A DNA stretch of 64,000 bases, from contig NC_057385.1 in NCBI RefSeq assembly GCF_016906535.1, positions 2,294,001 through 2,358,000 of the forward strand. The letters run 5' to 3'. The notes beneath the pieces were generated by a model. That model saw only the letters and a list, made by a program, of their open reading frames with translations. It ran no database searches and was not told the origin of the DNA. Below, one piece after another: positions 1-12,987 of the stretch. Numbering within the stretch: the stretch's first letter is position 1; each line of letters opens with the position of its first letter. The stretch is from Rhizoctonia solani (taxonomy: Eukaryota > Basidiomycota > Agaricomycetes > Cantharellales > Ceratobasidiaceae). Both the position numbers and the translations under genes were made by a program.

Positions 1-190
1 TACTCCAACTGACTGAATGGTAGCGCCTCGGCTACGATCATTGCCGTTCCCGACGAGCAGCAAGTTCCCAGGAGCGTTCAACAATACGGCCCTGCAAGTG
101 CTTGACGATAAGAACGGCGGACACACATGGACACTTGCAGGGTTACCGGAATACTCGGACGAGGACGGAGAGGAGGGGGAAGTCCGGTAA
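1..190 (+). CDS. 3' end of an unidentified gene (partial)
   Basis: An open frame ends in TAA at 188-190. Its last residues, GGHTWTLAGLPEYSDEDGEE and a few more, read like the acidic C-terminus of a real protein. A CTGAC branch-like motif at 9-13 followed by TAG at 21-23 suggests an intron acceptor, so the last exon probably starts near base 24 and the rest lies left of the window. I do not recognise the family. The frame could instead be chance, since it is only about 55 codons and starts next to an in-frame TGA. Confidence 0.4.
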
Positions 191-1064
191 ATTCCCCACT
201 TCCTCTTGGAGCGCTCGGACATCAAACCCGGAGAAAAGATGTGTGTATGTATGTATGTGGGGGATGGGAGGGGTCGAGGGGGAAGGGGAAGGGGACGATC
301 CTTGCAATGTACAGCTTGAACAACGTGGAATGAATCAGCATTGAAGGAAAGATTTGGAATGAATACGCCGAGGTCGTGTGCTGGAGATAAGACCGCCCAA
401 CCCCAGATTATTCCCGCCCTTTTTTGACAGCACAAAGCTTGAGCGCAAATGCTATCTTGAGGTCAAGAAGCGGTATCGAACAAGAGAAATGCGGGGTAAC
501 AGTTGGATCAGAAGACTTCTTGCTGGCAATTTAGGGATTCCGGCCTGCGGCGTTGCGGCTGGTTATCTCTCACAGTTCGAAATGAGCGTATGCGCACGTC
601 CCGGCGCTTGTTTGTGTTTGTAGGGACTCATCGGCGTCATGCGGAGCTGGAACTTGGCGGCTGGGAGCACTTGACGACGGGTGAGATGTCATTTAGGTGT
701 GTCGATATGATGGGGGGCTGGGGGGGAGTCAGGCTCAATTTCTATGCCACCTCACGAGCGTCTTATCGTCAGACAAGGCAGTCCGATTGGGAGTGAGCGG
801 GGATGAAAGATAGCATGTAATTGCATTACCAAAGGCTAAACTGCAATAAAGTAGCTTGACAGGCTCGTTATCTACAGCAGAAAGATAACGCCAGCAGCAC
901 GGCACCCCTTTTTCTGAAATATAAGACGTAATACGGAATTGTTGGGTGGGATCGAGCACAGCTGGAACTCTTGCAAAGAAGTAATGAGACATGGAGGGAA
1001 GCAGACGCCAGTGGAATCAATGTGGAACGAAGAGAAACGGATAAAGACACACTCAAACAGATCG
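191..1064. other. intergenic, no gene seen
   Basis: No supported coding frame lies between the partial gene at the left edge and the stop of the next, minus-strand gene. It holds a short GTAT-type microsatellite near 241-262 and G-rich runs at 262-300 and 710-727. Two genes converge here, so the 3' untranslated regions of both probably fall inside it. Confidence 0.5.
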
Positions 1065-1984
1065 CTAAGAGAGAAAGAGAGAGAGCAGAAACTGAACGCA
1101 TGAGACATGAGACGATAATGTACAAGGGCCGAGGCAGTAGATATCAGTAATAAGTAGGCGAGATGAAGGGCGGATTATATGGGACACAAGTCCGTATGAT
1201 GGAAGAGCGGGAGACGGGCTCGTCGAACAATGGGATGAGGGGCTCGTCGTATGGATCGTGGCAGTCCTTGTTGTTGTGGGGGTGTCGGTGTCGACAAACG
1301 AGGTGGAGGGGGTGGAGGGACCCTCTTCGTCCGAGTCGACATCCATCGAGTGGACAAGGCTGGGGGTGGAGTGGAAGGGGAGATCGGATAGGCTGTCTGC
1401 CAAGTCCTCGGAGTGCTCGGGAGAGAATGACGCAGGTGTAGGGGTGGGATCGGCGGTGGGATCCGAGGGGGCGTAGACATAGGAGAAATAGGAATCACAG
1501 ACAATGACGTCCTCGTCCTCGACTGGGGCGTCTGAACTTGATGCGTTGCACTCCTCGTCTGGGGGGAGGCAGGATACCATAACTTCCGCTTCTTCCTCGA
1601 GCTCTTGGAGGATAGCATCGAGCCAGTCTGCCTCTTCGAGGTTCGAGGGTGGCTGTGTGGATTGGGATATGTCGGGGAATACAAACGAGTCGGGCTGGGC
1701 GGTGGTGGGGGCAGGGGGTGGTGTGCATTCGTCTTGGTGGGCTCGCGCAAAATTGGAGACGAGGACTAGTCGGTGCAATATACTGGATGCAGTGTTAGTC
1801 ATCAGAGAGGGAAGGGGGATAGTGCAGCTGCTTACTTGACGTCCTTGCGTCCCTGGCCGTCGCACGCAAGCTGGAGCTTACGGCGCGAGACGACGGCGGC
1901 CCACTGGTTGGTAATTGGTCGTGTTGAAGACATCTTGGAGGGAGACGAGATCACGGAGCGGTGTATATGGATGGTGTGAGACAT
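1065..1984 (-). CDS. acidic, Ser/Thr/Pro-rich protein of unknown function
   Basis: Two exons can be joined cleanly: 1984-1836, then an intron (GTAAGC..CATCCAG, 1835-1783), then 1782-1065, giving about 288 residues. A second Met at 1933 (MSSTRPITNQWAAVVSRRKL) is an equally good start. After a short basic N-terminal region and a helical stretch comes an acidic segment (EEADWLDAILQELEEEAEVM). The rest is low-complexity, rich in Ser, Thr, Pro and Asp. No enzymatic motif, signal peptide or membrane span is visible. The last 45 residues are more hydrophobic and could be intron read-through, so the C-terminus is the least certain part. Family unknown; the clean splice and biased composition argue for a real gene. 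Confidence 0.6.
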
Positions 1985-2473
1985 GGTGGCGTCGGTTGAG
2001 CTGTGGGGGCGATAAGCAAGGGGCTGGGCGCTGGGAGGGTAGGAACGTACCGACAGTACTGGGGCGGTCTAGTAGGTAATAGTGCTAGTAGTATTCGCTA
2101 TTCGGTATGCGTTGAGGTAGGGCGCAAAGAGGATGGTGCGGTGCGCAGTCGTTCGCTTGACCATTGTACGGTCGATCTATTTCACTGGGTGTATTTAGGC
2201 AGACATGGTGCGAGGCGGTCCAGCTGTGGAGAGAAGAAGGATGTGCATTAGACTCTGCTGACTGGCCTAGCTTTATCACTCCTTCCGGGGTCCTCCCTCT
2301 GACTCGCCCAAGCCCTGGCATTCCGCGGATTTAAGGGTCCCACCAGCACGCAACCCAATTCGCTCAATCGCGCCAGGCTATGGCGATTCTAATTGCGAAA
2401 TACTCGTGCCAAATTATTTAGTCCAATTGCCGTCCAATCGCTGAATATGCTACAATACACAAAATCACACCAT

Positions 2474-5400
2474 TCAAGCCGCACTCTCGTCCATCGTCGA
2501 ATCTCCCACGTCCCCATCCTCCTCTTCCCCGCCCCGTTCCATAAGTTCCCTGACCGCCCCCACAAGTTTCGGGTCCAACTCTTGTGCGACCGTCAAATGC
2601 TGCGTTGCCAACGTCCGCCGCCCCATCGCCCAGTACGCCTTGCCGAGCGTAAACCAAACGTTCGCTTCGTCCGACACAATGTCCTTGAGCCGTACAAGAT
2701 CCTCGATCGCTTCCTGTAATTAGAATACACACACGTCCCGTCAGTGCCCAAATCAACACCGCCAAACACCTCCCCGGCCTTCAGGGGACGACACGTAAAT
2801 CACAATCAAGCCGCGTGTGAGAACCGCTCAGCCTTTGAGGCCCAGGGAGATAACAACAGGCGTGGACGGCATGCCCGATAACGCACTCAAACTTTATTCC
2901 ATTCTACACTCACCTCGTATCTCTCCAGGGCCATAAGCAGCCGCGCCCGGTTGAACCGTACCAGCGAATTCTCGGGTGAAATCCGGCATGCATGATCATA
3001 TCGCCGCAACGCGACCTCGCGTTCCCCTCGTTTCTCGATCACCTATCGAACAAAACATCCTAGGATCGGCGAACGGGTTGGGGTGATTCTGGAATGCCAC
3101 TTACGATTCCAAGCAACATTGCAATACCGCGTTGCACGGGTTAATTTCCGCCGCTCGCTCAAAGTGGTATTCGGCGTGTCGTAACTTGCTAGTCTTCTGG
3201 TAGACGGTTCCGAGTCCATACCTGTGAATGCATAGTTTTTTTTAGTCATATCACAACAAATACACGATGGATCATCGGCCAAGTCAGGGTAATCGTGGCG
3301 CAAGCCTGGCATGGGTGCTGTCGCGCGGAGAAAGGAGAGAGGGCACCTGATTCTGCCCAGAAAGAGAACACGGTGGACGAGCAGAGAACTTTCTGCAGCA
3401 CAGATTTGACTCGACGTTTATATGAACCGCACGAGTCATAGAGGCACAGGCCAATCATCGGTCACCTGAGAACACCGAAAGCACGGCCAACATGACCGCG
3501 GCCAATCAGAACCCATTTGGCCTATCATCACATCATTCCCCCATATACGAGAAGGTACCCCAGATGTCCACAATACCCATGAACACGTCCGATGATCGAG
3601 GGGACACTCACCATGCGTTGTAATGTCTCCTGTCCACTCGAAGTGCACTCTGAAACGAGCTCGCGGCCTTTTCAAACTCCTCCATGCTGACGCTCTCATG
3701 TCCAATCAACGTATGTGCGTAGGCACAATGAGGATCAAGCGCGACCGCCCGCTTGAACGCCGTCAATGCTTGTTCGTGCTCTTTTTGTAATGAAAATGCG
3801 TTCCCGACTGCAATCCAGGCCTGGGGAGAACGTTGGTCTAGAGCGAGTAATTCTTGGGCAAGGAATGACAATTCGACATCATTTCGGAGATGCCACAGCA
3901 GCGTGCTGAATATGTCCATATCCCAGATTCGTGATGGATCCAATGTGCGAGCTAGCGTGAACGCACGTTTAGCCTAGGTCAGTTAGTACACATGAACATC
4001 AAAGCAAGCCAGGTCCTGACCTTCGTGTAATCTGCCCTTTCGTATTCAGCTCTTCCAATCAAGACCATCACACTCGCCGCCCTCTTTTGTTCCTCTGGTA
4101 AGGACTCGAGTTCTTCTAGTACATCCGCCGATCGGTACTGCGCTAGCGCTTGCACAGCTCGTCCAAAGGTTCGAACCAAATCCATAATGTATGCGTCAGC
4201 AGCCTCTGTTTCCGCTCTTTCCGGAGATGACGGTGTTGGCGATGCGGGTGGAGGTGGTAATACCGCCGTTGGATTCGGTTCGTCGTCCATATCCGAACCC
4301 GTCCGTTTGGGAGCAGATCTTTTTCGTTCGCGGGTGACGCCGACCTAGAAATAGAACGTTTAATGTTTAGTGTTTATTGGTAAAACGAGGATGCCGAACA
4401 GTGAAGAGAGACCGCCGAATAATCAATATACTTTAACCAGCTCCATTTTGATAAGCTCACCTTGGACGGTATGCCCTTTCCGAGACCTGACAAGAGCCTC
4501 GTACTTCGCCTGGCCACACCACCAAGGGTATTGGTATTGTTCTCGCTCGTTGAACGTGTCGTCATCTGATGTCAACTTGGGTCAATCCGACGACATGTTG
4601 CATTCCAGCCCCCATTACGAAGTGCAAGGCAAATTCGCCAGAGGTTTGAAAAGCGATATTTCTAACACACCTTGGTAGACGCAACCTTTTTCTTCTCGCC
4701 TATCTCTACCAACGACGCCGCATTGATCGTTCCCGGGCGCCCTCTTTGTCGTTTCACAGCCGGCCGACCTTCTAATCTGGTAGTCGCACCTCCGTAAGCA
4801 TGCATCGAATTGTCCGGATAGATCGATTCATTGGAAGTCCTATTCCGGGGGAAGTTTAATGTATGCTAAAAATAACGGCGATCCGCACTCACAAACTATC
4901 TCGAGGGCCCTCAAGTCGGAACCCACCAGCACCTCCGCCGAACACTCGTGCCGCAGTTGTAGCGTTGGACGCCGAAGCCGCAGGGGGTGTAAAAAACCCT
5001 GCACCAGAGGCACTCGGCGCCATGTGCTGTGGGCCCTGGTGCTCAGATGTGCGCGGCCGTTTGGAGGGGAATACATCTGACGGATTGGGAAAAGAACCTG
5101 TTTTACTAGCGGGTTTAGCGAGCAGGGATCCTGAACGATTATTATCGAGACTTACCGAGAGCACCCAGCATCTCAAATGCCTCCCATAAATATGGATTCA
5201 GCCGAAGAGCTTCCTTGAAGCTAGCTACGGCTTTGTCGTAAAGATTACCCTTCATAGCATACTGTCCTGCCTGACAATGCATCGTTGCTTCCTCCAACGG
5301 ACCTATTCCATGTGGACGATCTATTTCAAGAAAATAGTTTAATTAGCGTGACAGTTGGGAATGGCCAGAGTTCATATACCATCTGCAACCTCCTTTAAAC

Positions 5401-5899
5401 ACCGCTCCATCATTTCACGCGCTATCCGGTACTTTCTGAGTTTCTCCGAGCACCTAGCATACAGTTGACAGCATGCCCAACACATATCTGCACCAGACAC
5501 CACGCCGAGGGCTGAATTTATTTGTCCAGCCGCAAAGAGAGCTTTGGATAACAAATGCCGCGCGTCGTGTGAGCCTCTGGTCAGGGCGTGTAGTCTCTCA
5601 GCGTAAAATACAGCTGTGCGTGCAAGGTCATGTTCAAGGCTATGCTTTACTAACTGGGCCAGTCGCGTCGTTGCTGAAGGTGGAGTTGGGGTAGCTGTGG
5701 GTGGGACCGAGGGAAGGTGTGATTGGGTGAGCGGTGGTGCGGCATGATTTTGTGTCTGATGAGCTCTGTGGTTCCGGGCTTGAGGTTGGTAGGATTGATA
5801 GTGTCCCTGATGTTGTTCTCCAAACGCTCCGAATGGTTCGGTCGGTGTGTTGGGCGTGTGCACACCAAATCTGGACTGGGGCTGCCAGGCGCCGTTCAT
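2474..5899 (-). CDS. CDC27: Anaphase-promoting complex subunit 3 (Cdc27/Nuc2/BimA)
   Basis: A multi-exon TPR protein. The first visible exon (5899-5372) ends an N-terminal low-complexity stretch with LVKHSLEHDLARTAVFYAER, the start of the Apc3 N-terminal TPR block. Exon 5176-4889 is the disordered middle. Exons from 4290 down to 2474 carry successive TPRs, including AWIAVGNAFSLQKEHEQALT and ANVWFTLGKAYWAMGRRTLA, and an acidic C-terminal tail. In the family this TPR superhelix binds the IR tails of APC/C co-activators and supports ubiquitination of cyclins and securin in the nucleus. The N-terminal start is uncertain: an acceptor-like TAG lies just upstream, so a short first exon is possible. 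Two CACGTG boxes lie about 150 bp upstream. Confidence 0.9.
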
Positions 5900-5939
5900 G
5901 AGGTCTCGTGGCTAGTACAGGTCGTCAAAGCGTGAAAGT

Positions 5940-8900
5940 GTGTAAGAATACAAATATCCAAGGGGCAACGACGAGTCAAGGCCAAGTGTTTACGCGCGCT
6001 AAACTGGAAAAGTACCCGAAGACGCAAAAGTTGGATCGGGTATCACGTGCTCACGTGCCAGGTGGCAGTGCTGGTGAGTCGCTCCTTTTGTGATCGGTGG
6101 TGGCCAACAGATCTAGAGGTTGACTATAACAACATTATACAACGGAGGCGAAAAACGATATTCTACAAGGACATCGAGCGCAAAGGCTCAGTAAATTAAC
6201 AGAATATTATAAGATAAATACTGATATCGGCACACCTGGCAGAATGATTCTAATTACGCTGCCACGCATACAAGAGGCAAGTAACCGAAAACACGCATCG
6301 ATCTATCGCCAGCGCTTTGTGTGATACATAAGAAAGAACTTATCTACCATATAAATGACTATAAAAATGGTTGTTTCAAGACCGACCTTGGGTCTCATGT
6401 TGGTATGTGTTTTGCAGATCAAATTATTGGTACCGTCAGTTTTCAGTAATCTCAATATCAGGCACAATGACGCGCTATAATTTGCGCGCTGTCGACGCTT
6501 GAGATATAGGGTTGCTTCTGAGTGGGCCACAAGATCCTTGCAGTACTGACAAGTAATGTTAAATATAGGTAGGCCACAGACAAAGCTTCAGCTCATATTT
6601 GGGCTGAACTTTCTCAAAAAGTTCTCTGTGGATGTGGGGGGGGGGCATGTGTTATATATAACCCACCAGCACAGAACTAATGGAGAGTAAATCAGCCACA
6701 GTATCATCGGGGACCTAACTGTACGCATACAGGCTCAGACCTGACCAATCCGTTGTTCATTCGACATGGTGAAGTATTGCTGATTCCGCTGTGCATCAAA
6801 TGCCAGCGGCTCTATGTAGATGTTGCTATTTATTCGAGAAAGTACAATAGTGGGCACGAACAACATATGGATGAACCAAGCATTTGGTTGAAACGTGATA
6901 ACCCATTGGTTGGGATGAGCGCATCCGCACGTTTGGTCTCGGCTTACAGCGAACATGATTGGACGTATATTATTATACGTGTTTAGATTTAGGGGACACA
7001 TGGTTCCAAGTGTTCAACGTTAATCAATCCAGACCCGATGCTTCTTATAAGGAATATCGGTCAGTTACACGTGCGAAATACGAGCTCGTGTTTCAGACGC
7101 AACAATAGAATGGAGAAGCGACACATTCTCCACAAGGAGGGTATCGGAAGGGGACGTTGTCATCTTCTGTCAGACCAATTTTTTCGGAACAATGCGTTTT
7201 GTCAATTATCGCAGGAAACGAAGAGAACAACATTATGTGGCAGGAGAAGATAAGCTTCTATGTATGCGACATGACAACAAATGTGATACTATCCTCTCAA
7301 TGATAGCTCTCTTTTATGTACAATCGGGGTGGACTCGGGTAGGTTCCCCCTTATGTACGCTAATATTGAGCAGGTTTAACGCTTGCACTAGTTATTTATG
7401 TTGTGTATCTACCCTCTTTACATTTAGTAGGGCGGTATAGGAAGCATATCAATTCGCCGTGCGGTATTGTCAATTCAATTACGGCGGATAGGAGCACATA
7501 CACAGTGGATAACCTACGATAGCTGTCATACGGACATCAACCAAAGAGTCTTGATGATCTCATTGCAATAGCAGACCGTAGATGTAAGCTTCTGACTGGC
7601 CTTGTGTAAAAGTACTTGGAGCAGTGCCAGTAGAGATTGATCTAAGAGAGAAGTGTCGCGATCGACGTGTAGTTTCACAAAATATCTCACAGGCCCAACC
7701 CTCTGTGAGACGGATGCTAAAAACAAGAAATGCCAGTTTCCGTTTTGAACTCTAGAATAGTCAAACCCTAAGGAACATGCTCATCCTGATTGAGCATCGT
7801 CGCAAGTTCGCCTAGCGGCTATTTGGGGGGGGGGCGCCTCAAAGATAATACCAAGCAGAGTGTATTCCCTCGGCCCTCCATTTCATCAGGTTAGAACCTC
7901 TTTAACAATAAATGAGGAGACCCTGTGCACATATGATGAGTATTTTATTGGAAGAGAAAACTCGTATGAGCTACATTAAAGTTAGTTACAAAGTGTATAC
8001 ACTATATATACCATCACCGTACAAGCAGTCCTGGGGCTTGTAAAAATAGGGCGGTGAGTTTCGGCGGTGTGAACTCAATAAAGCGACGTAGTTACCGAAC
8101 GAGAGCTTGATCCGATAGTCACCGGCACTTCAATTAGCTACACATTGTGTATATTTCTGTATTCGACCACGCGTATCGAGGCCATGATAAAGTTCTGTGG
8201 GCTAGCTTTTGAGTTTTATACGGGTTTGGCGCCAAGGGCTAGCGCGCTGATTCTATAGCGAGTAAAAGGTGTGCGTCGTCTCTGAACTAGCCCTCTCTGA
8301 CGAAGCAAAGCTCCATGATAAACTCAGTGATAGGTTTGGCTATCTGAACCGGATGCGGCAACATTATGTTCTGTTTTTAGGCCAAAAAAACTATATTAAG
8401 CCAACACCGTATATAGAGGTGTGTCTAGATGATGATAAGCTAACTGTGCGAAACCAAACGTTTATGGCTGTGCATATTTATTAAGATTGACCTCCAATCA
8501 ATTAGGCCATGCTTCCGGGAGGTACTGGAGTATCCCTTGATAGTGATGGTCTCCTCTGGCGATTGGATGGCTGGTATATGCGCGCAGTGAGAAATTGTAA
8601 GCACAACGAGATATGAATCAGCCAGGATAAAACACGCAGAATGAGAGCTAATGGTCAATCGGGTTCAGCAAAAGCCCATCGACATATAAGATCGGTACCA
8701 ACAGTTATAGGTCTTGGTTCAGCATGTCTGCACATTAGATCCAGGCTCTTCATATGTATAGCCGGGCCGATGGATAGGTGCAATTGGTTGGGGAGCTCCG
8801 ACTACACTATTAGTGGATCGACCCATTCAGCAGCTGGGCAACAGTAGGGGAGGGGATTGAGCCGGAAGGAGAATATCAGGTAATTGCAAATAGTATGCTT

Positions 8901-11161
8901 TTATCAAAGGGATAGGGAAGGAGTTTGTTGATGTTGGGATAGAAAAACATGGGCGAGGAGAGAGATTAAATAGTATCGGAGGATGAAACAGGACTGGACA
9001 TGAGATGATTGTCGCAGAGCAAGAAGCCAGCTTGACGCCACTTTTCTCAACGCAGTTCTGCGCACATAGATTCTCTGAAGTTTCTGATTGCTCCCTCAAT
9101 CACAATGTCTGCGGATATGCACATGTATCTACCTTATGGGGCAGTACCACCAGTCCAGGCTAGTAATAGTATTCAGCTGAGGCTTTGTGGTGTCGTAACG
9201 AGGTACGCAAAGCCCGAGCTGTCCCGGGCCAGGTATGTCGACTATAGGGGCTTCCAGCCGCAGCCAATGGCGGAAGCGCTTAGTTGATTACGCATATGAC
9301 TGGGGGTTCCAAGCATTTCGTTAATGTCGGGGCCAGATAAGATGGCCGAGACGCGCTATAGGAGCCGCAGGTCTACTTATTATACGATCTGCCTTTTGCA
9401 TCGAGGGTACATCAGTATATCGAAGCGTGAATTCGGATAGTTTACCATATGTGTATATGCGTGCAACGAAATTCAAAATCTGGGGTCAGCCAGTAAAATT
9501 CTCTTTATCTTTAAGGGCCGGATTTGTTCTATTACTATGCTATCGTACAGCCAACGAACAGCGGATGTCAAACTCAATATGAAAAACAGCGACTTGAACT
9601 TGATGTTGTACTCAGCCTGACGAAGGTTTGCAACGACCAGAGATCAGAAGTGGTATCATAGTAGGTTATCAGGATCATGCAAACATAGCAAGTGAGCTCG
9701 GCTCAAACAACCCTTGGCGCCGGCTACAGTAGGCCGAGTCTCCTCCAGATGTAGTATAACTGACGAAGCTCATGACACTACCCAAACAAGTCAAGTGAGC
9801 AAGGAGCCGATATCTAGGTGTGTCATATTTCCTGACTCAGATTAAACGTTGTAAATTGAACCGGCTTATCCTGTCTTCGACAGTCCAAGAGGGGTTGTGA
9901 TACATTATTGACCGATCAGACTTTGGTTGCCTTTGCTACCTACTATATGCGGCCTCTGGTGCGTTGTTAGCATATGGCTATCCTGTGATGCACAAAAAGA
10001 TGCAATTCTTTGACGCGCAGTCCAAGTAGAGTCACGGACACATCACAGCCGCTCTGAATCCAAAGAACTGTCGGAGAACTCGACGATTAGACCCTGGGCA
10101 TCAAGAGGTCACCATGCATTGTATTCCCTTTTCAAGATTGGCCTTACTAATGGCGGTGGTGAATTGATCTGACATTGATGCACGATGAGATTGGTGTCAA
10201 GTATTATGTTCTTGTCCATTATTGGTCTACTCCATCCGTAAGGATAGGCTTCACACAAACGCGTACGGTGAAACCTGTGTTTATTCATTGTATGTAAAAA
10301 AAAGGGGGGGGGGCTTTTTGGGAGGAGCGTACATGCATTCGGCGAGGAATATTCTATCGAGGAGCCATAGTATGCGCAAAGGTACTAGTCAACGACGGGG
10401 TCTATACGGTGTGTATATGCATTGCTCCACTAGGTGTGGGAAATAGGTACAGCATATATATGCACATTGCTCATACTTTACGGCAACTATAAGCGCCAAG
10501 TTAGGTGCGACATGTAGACTATTGAATGAGTTCCCAAACAACTAGCAGCAAACCTAGAGCAAGGGCCGGAACCCAATAGGGGATGCTAAATCTAGGCTTG
10601 GGTTGCTTACGGGTCGCGCTTCGTCCTGTCTGTCGTCTCACAACTCGATTGGCTGGGGAGACCGGCCAACTAACCGAAAAAAATGCACCAGCTTTGCAAG
10701 AACATGCGGTTCAAACAGTATATTTCACAGCGCTGGGTTGGTTACCAGCAACAAACAGCATGCACAAGGAACAGATAAATGGTAGTATTGGTTATGGGGA
10801 GACAGTAAAGCGACGAGAAAATTTACTTCGATTGGACAGAGACAGAGAGGAAAAGAATGATAGAGTGAGTAAAGTAGGTGACCAGACGAAAAGAGCTTTG
10901 AAAACACCACCAAATCCAACAACACGAGTCATGAGTTCAAACGAACCATGATTCCCAGCCAACGATGACAACAAATCCAAGAATCCAAGAAAAGGGTATA
11001 CGAACTAATAAGCCAGTTCGATCGAAGCGGAACGATTTCCAGAGAAAGAAAAACAGACAAAAACGAACGGTAAAGTTTTATTAACCAGGAGGAAGAACTT
11101 GGATAGATGTATGAGTTTAGAGACCAGCTCTGTTCCTGTGCTGCGCTGTGCTGCCAGACGG
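5940..11161. other. 5-kb gene-poor region
   Basis: No frame here is recognisable, and the open frames present are short, lack codon structure and do not splice into anything longer. The sequence is AT-richer than its surroundings. It contains three G tracts of exactly ten (6636-6645, 7825-7834, 10304-10313) and scattered TATA-like stretches. I see no terminal repeats, reverse-transcriptase motifs or transposase motifs, although a heavily decayed transposon cannot be excluded by eye. The last few hundred bases probably hold the 3' UTR of the minus-strand gene that ends at 11162. Confidence 0.5.
6044..6057. promoter_or_regulatory. paired CACGTG boxes upstream of CDC27
   Basis: Two CACGTG hexamers (6044-6049 and 6052-6057) lie eight bases apart, about 145-160 bp upstream of the CDC27 start. 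CACGTG is the classical site for bHLH factors such as fungal Cbf1. Use of this pair is inferred from position only. Confidence 0.35.
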
Positions 11162-12601
11162 TTACACGCGTCGCTGTTGTGGAGGCGGGCCCTGTCCCGG
11201 ACCACCTGGACCCGGCGGGGGTCGGTTGGCGTAACCGGACCTGGGATCCCTTGGGTCGTACGTTGGTCCACCAGGGCTCCCAGGGCCGGGAGAGCCGACG
11301 CCACCCATTGCCCTTGGATCGTATCCGGCGGGCGGTGGGCCTCGAGGATCGAAGCCTGGCCCCGGATGACCAGGAGGATACTGCTGAGCCCTTGGGTCGC
11401 GCGGATCAAAAGGTGGTCCACCCGGCCCTCCTGGGCCTGGAGGGAATTGTTGTGCCCTTGGATCGCGCGGATCGAACGGAGGACGACCCGGTCCTGGTGG
11501 TCCTGGTGGGCCCCCGGGACCGCGCATTTGAGGCATACTTCCAGCCTGAGGGGGCATGCCTGGACGTGGAGGTACTCCCCCAGGTCCTGGTGGACCAGGA
11601 GGGCCAGGAGGGCCAGGAGGACGTTGTTGAGGACCGGGACGAGGAGGGGCTGGACCAGCGTTTGGAGGCGGAACGTGACCCGGTGGGGGCCCTGTTTGCA
11701 TCGGGGTTCCAGACTTTTCAGCAGCCTTGATGATTTCGTCGCTAAATGATAATAAACAGATTATGTAAGTATGCGGTAGGCATGCACAAGCGAGCCAAGA
11801 CGTGGCGGTATGGACAGAGGAAACTTACTCGAGTAGGTTGAGTGCTGCGCAGAGGACGACCCATTCGACACAGTCTTCATTTCCTTCTCCCAAGGTCTGC
11901 CACACTGCCTTTTCCTCGGGTGTTTTGCCGGTTATGGTGATGCGAGTGCCCCCAGAATTAGCGCCGCCAGACCCCGCAGCTGAATTCTTTTGAATCTTGC
12001 CGAATTCGATACGCTTTGGAGGAATGAGATGGCCAGCGTATGCAAAATAAAACATACTCCAGAAAGTTGCATTAGGGTTCGGCTTCGAGATTTGGAAGAG
12101 CGGAAGGTCCGGTGAGTCAGGAGACGGCAAAGAGAGTTTGTAAATGGGAGACAAGACGCCAGTGTTTGTAATCGTCCACTTGAGTGAGCGCGAAGCCTCG
12201 CAGCGGACGACCTTGGAAGCATTATCGGAAGGAGGGGGTTTGCCTTGGGCGTTGCGTGTAAGGGGTGGGAAGAGCTTGGCTACACACAAATCGCCTTGGG
12301 GAGAGGGTGTCAGGAGGTAGTTTTCTGCATTCTGAGAAATAGTTAGATAAATGTATTAACGACCCGACCAACTTACAAAGTTGGTATGTAGGTACGAGTA
12401 GAGGACGTTCTGGGGCTGGCCTGGAGACAAGTTAGTATCGTTGGATACGTATAGCACCAACTGAACGTACCATGTGGGGTAACAATCAAAGTAGGGAGGT
12501 GATGCGGAATCGGAGTATGCGTAGGGGAGGCGAATACGGTGTATATAGCTGCGGAAGGTCAGCAAGCATTCTAGGACACAGGCACCGTACTCACCGGACA
12601 T
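11162..12601 (-). CDS. Proline-rich protein with a conserved-looking N-terminal domain, function unknown
   Basis: The start is a 7-nt first coding exon (12601-12595) followed by GTGAGT. Splicing gives an N-terminus MSAIYTVFASPTHTPIPHHL. Further exons give a globular part of about 190 residues, with WTITNTGVLSPIYKLSLPSP and ATFWSMFYFAYAGHLIPPKR, then a Gly/Pro-rich tail of about 180 residues. The tail has repeated DPR units, among them FDPRDPRAQQ twice, YDPRDPRS and FDPRGPP. No membrane span is evident. The globular part looks like a folded domain conserved in fungi, but I cannot name it. The tail suggests an adaptor that binds SH3/WW-type or similar modules, which is inference. It is divergent from the B56 gene across about 390 bp. 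Confidence 0.7.
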
Positions 12602-12663
12602 GGTGGTGGACGGGTGTGACTGGTGTGCTAGCGAGACGAAGCCGGACGAAACGGGTAACGACA

Positions 12664-12673
12664 GTCACGTGAC
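12664..12673. promoter_or_regulatory. GTCACGTGAC palindrome in divergent promoter
   Basis: A perfect 10-bp palindrome with a CACGTG core lies 63 bp upstream of the proline-rich gene. A second CACGTGAC is at 12835-12842. Both sit in the 386-bp interval shared with the divergent B56 gene. The sequence matches the consensus of Cbf1-like bHLH factors; function is inferred. Confidence 0.4.
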
Positions 12674-12987
12674 CAACTAGTTTTTGTGCTGTCGCCAAGC
12701 CAAAAATAGCAAAACCAATATAACCTGAGACGCGTGGTTATGCGGGGGTAGTCTATTGAGAGCAGTGTAAAACCAAGCGCAGTCGAGGTTGCAGACGGAT
12801 GTGACAGTGGACAAGAACCAAACATGGAAAGAGACACGTGACCTTGGCCCCCCGCGGTCTTCCCTTTACCTCTGCAGTGGCCGACCATCTCTAGCACAGG
12901 CAGCGAAATATTCTGATAGTGATCCATCGCGTGATATTTGGGCGACAACTCTTGGATTGTATATATTCATCGGAAAAGTGACGCAGG

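Noticed and set aside
1175..1750. Minus-strand frame of 191 codons overlapping the acidic protein gene
   Set aside because: It is an alternative frame of the same exon with Pro/Ser/Arg bias from shifted codons. The listed frame joins to exon 1 through a clean intron.
6735..7001. Open frames of 70-90 codons in the 6-11 kb region as genes or transposon remnants
   Set aside because: No motif, codon bias, splice continuation or terminal repeats. Their number and length fit chance in AT-rich DNA.
11099..11749. Two long plus-strand frames (216 and 207 codons) opposite the proline-rich gene
   Set aside because: They are mirror frames of the Gly/Pro repeat tail, whose GC-rich repetitive codons lack stops on the other strand. 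The minus-strand gene has clean splices and an N-terminal domain.
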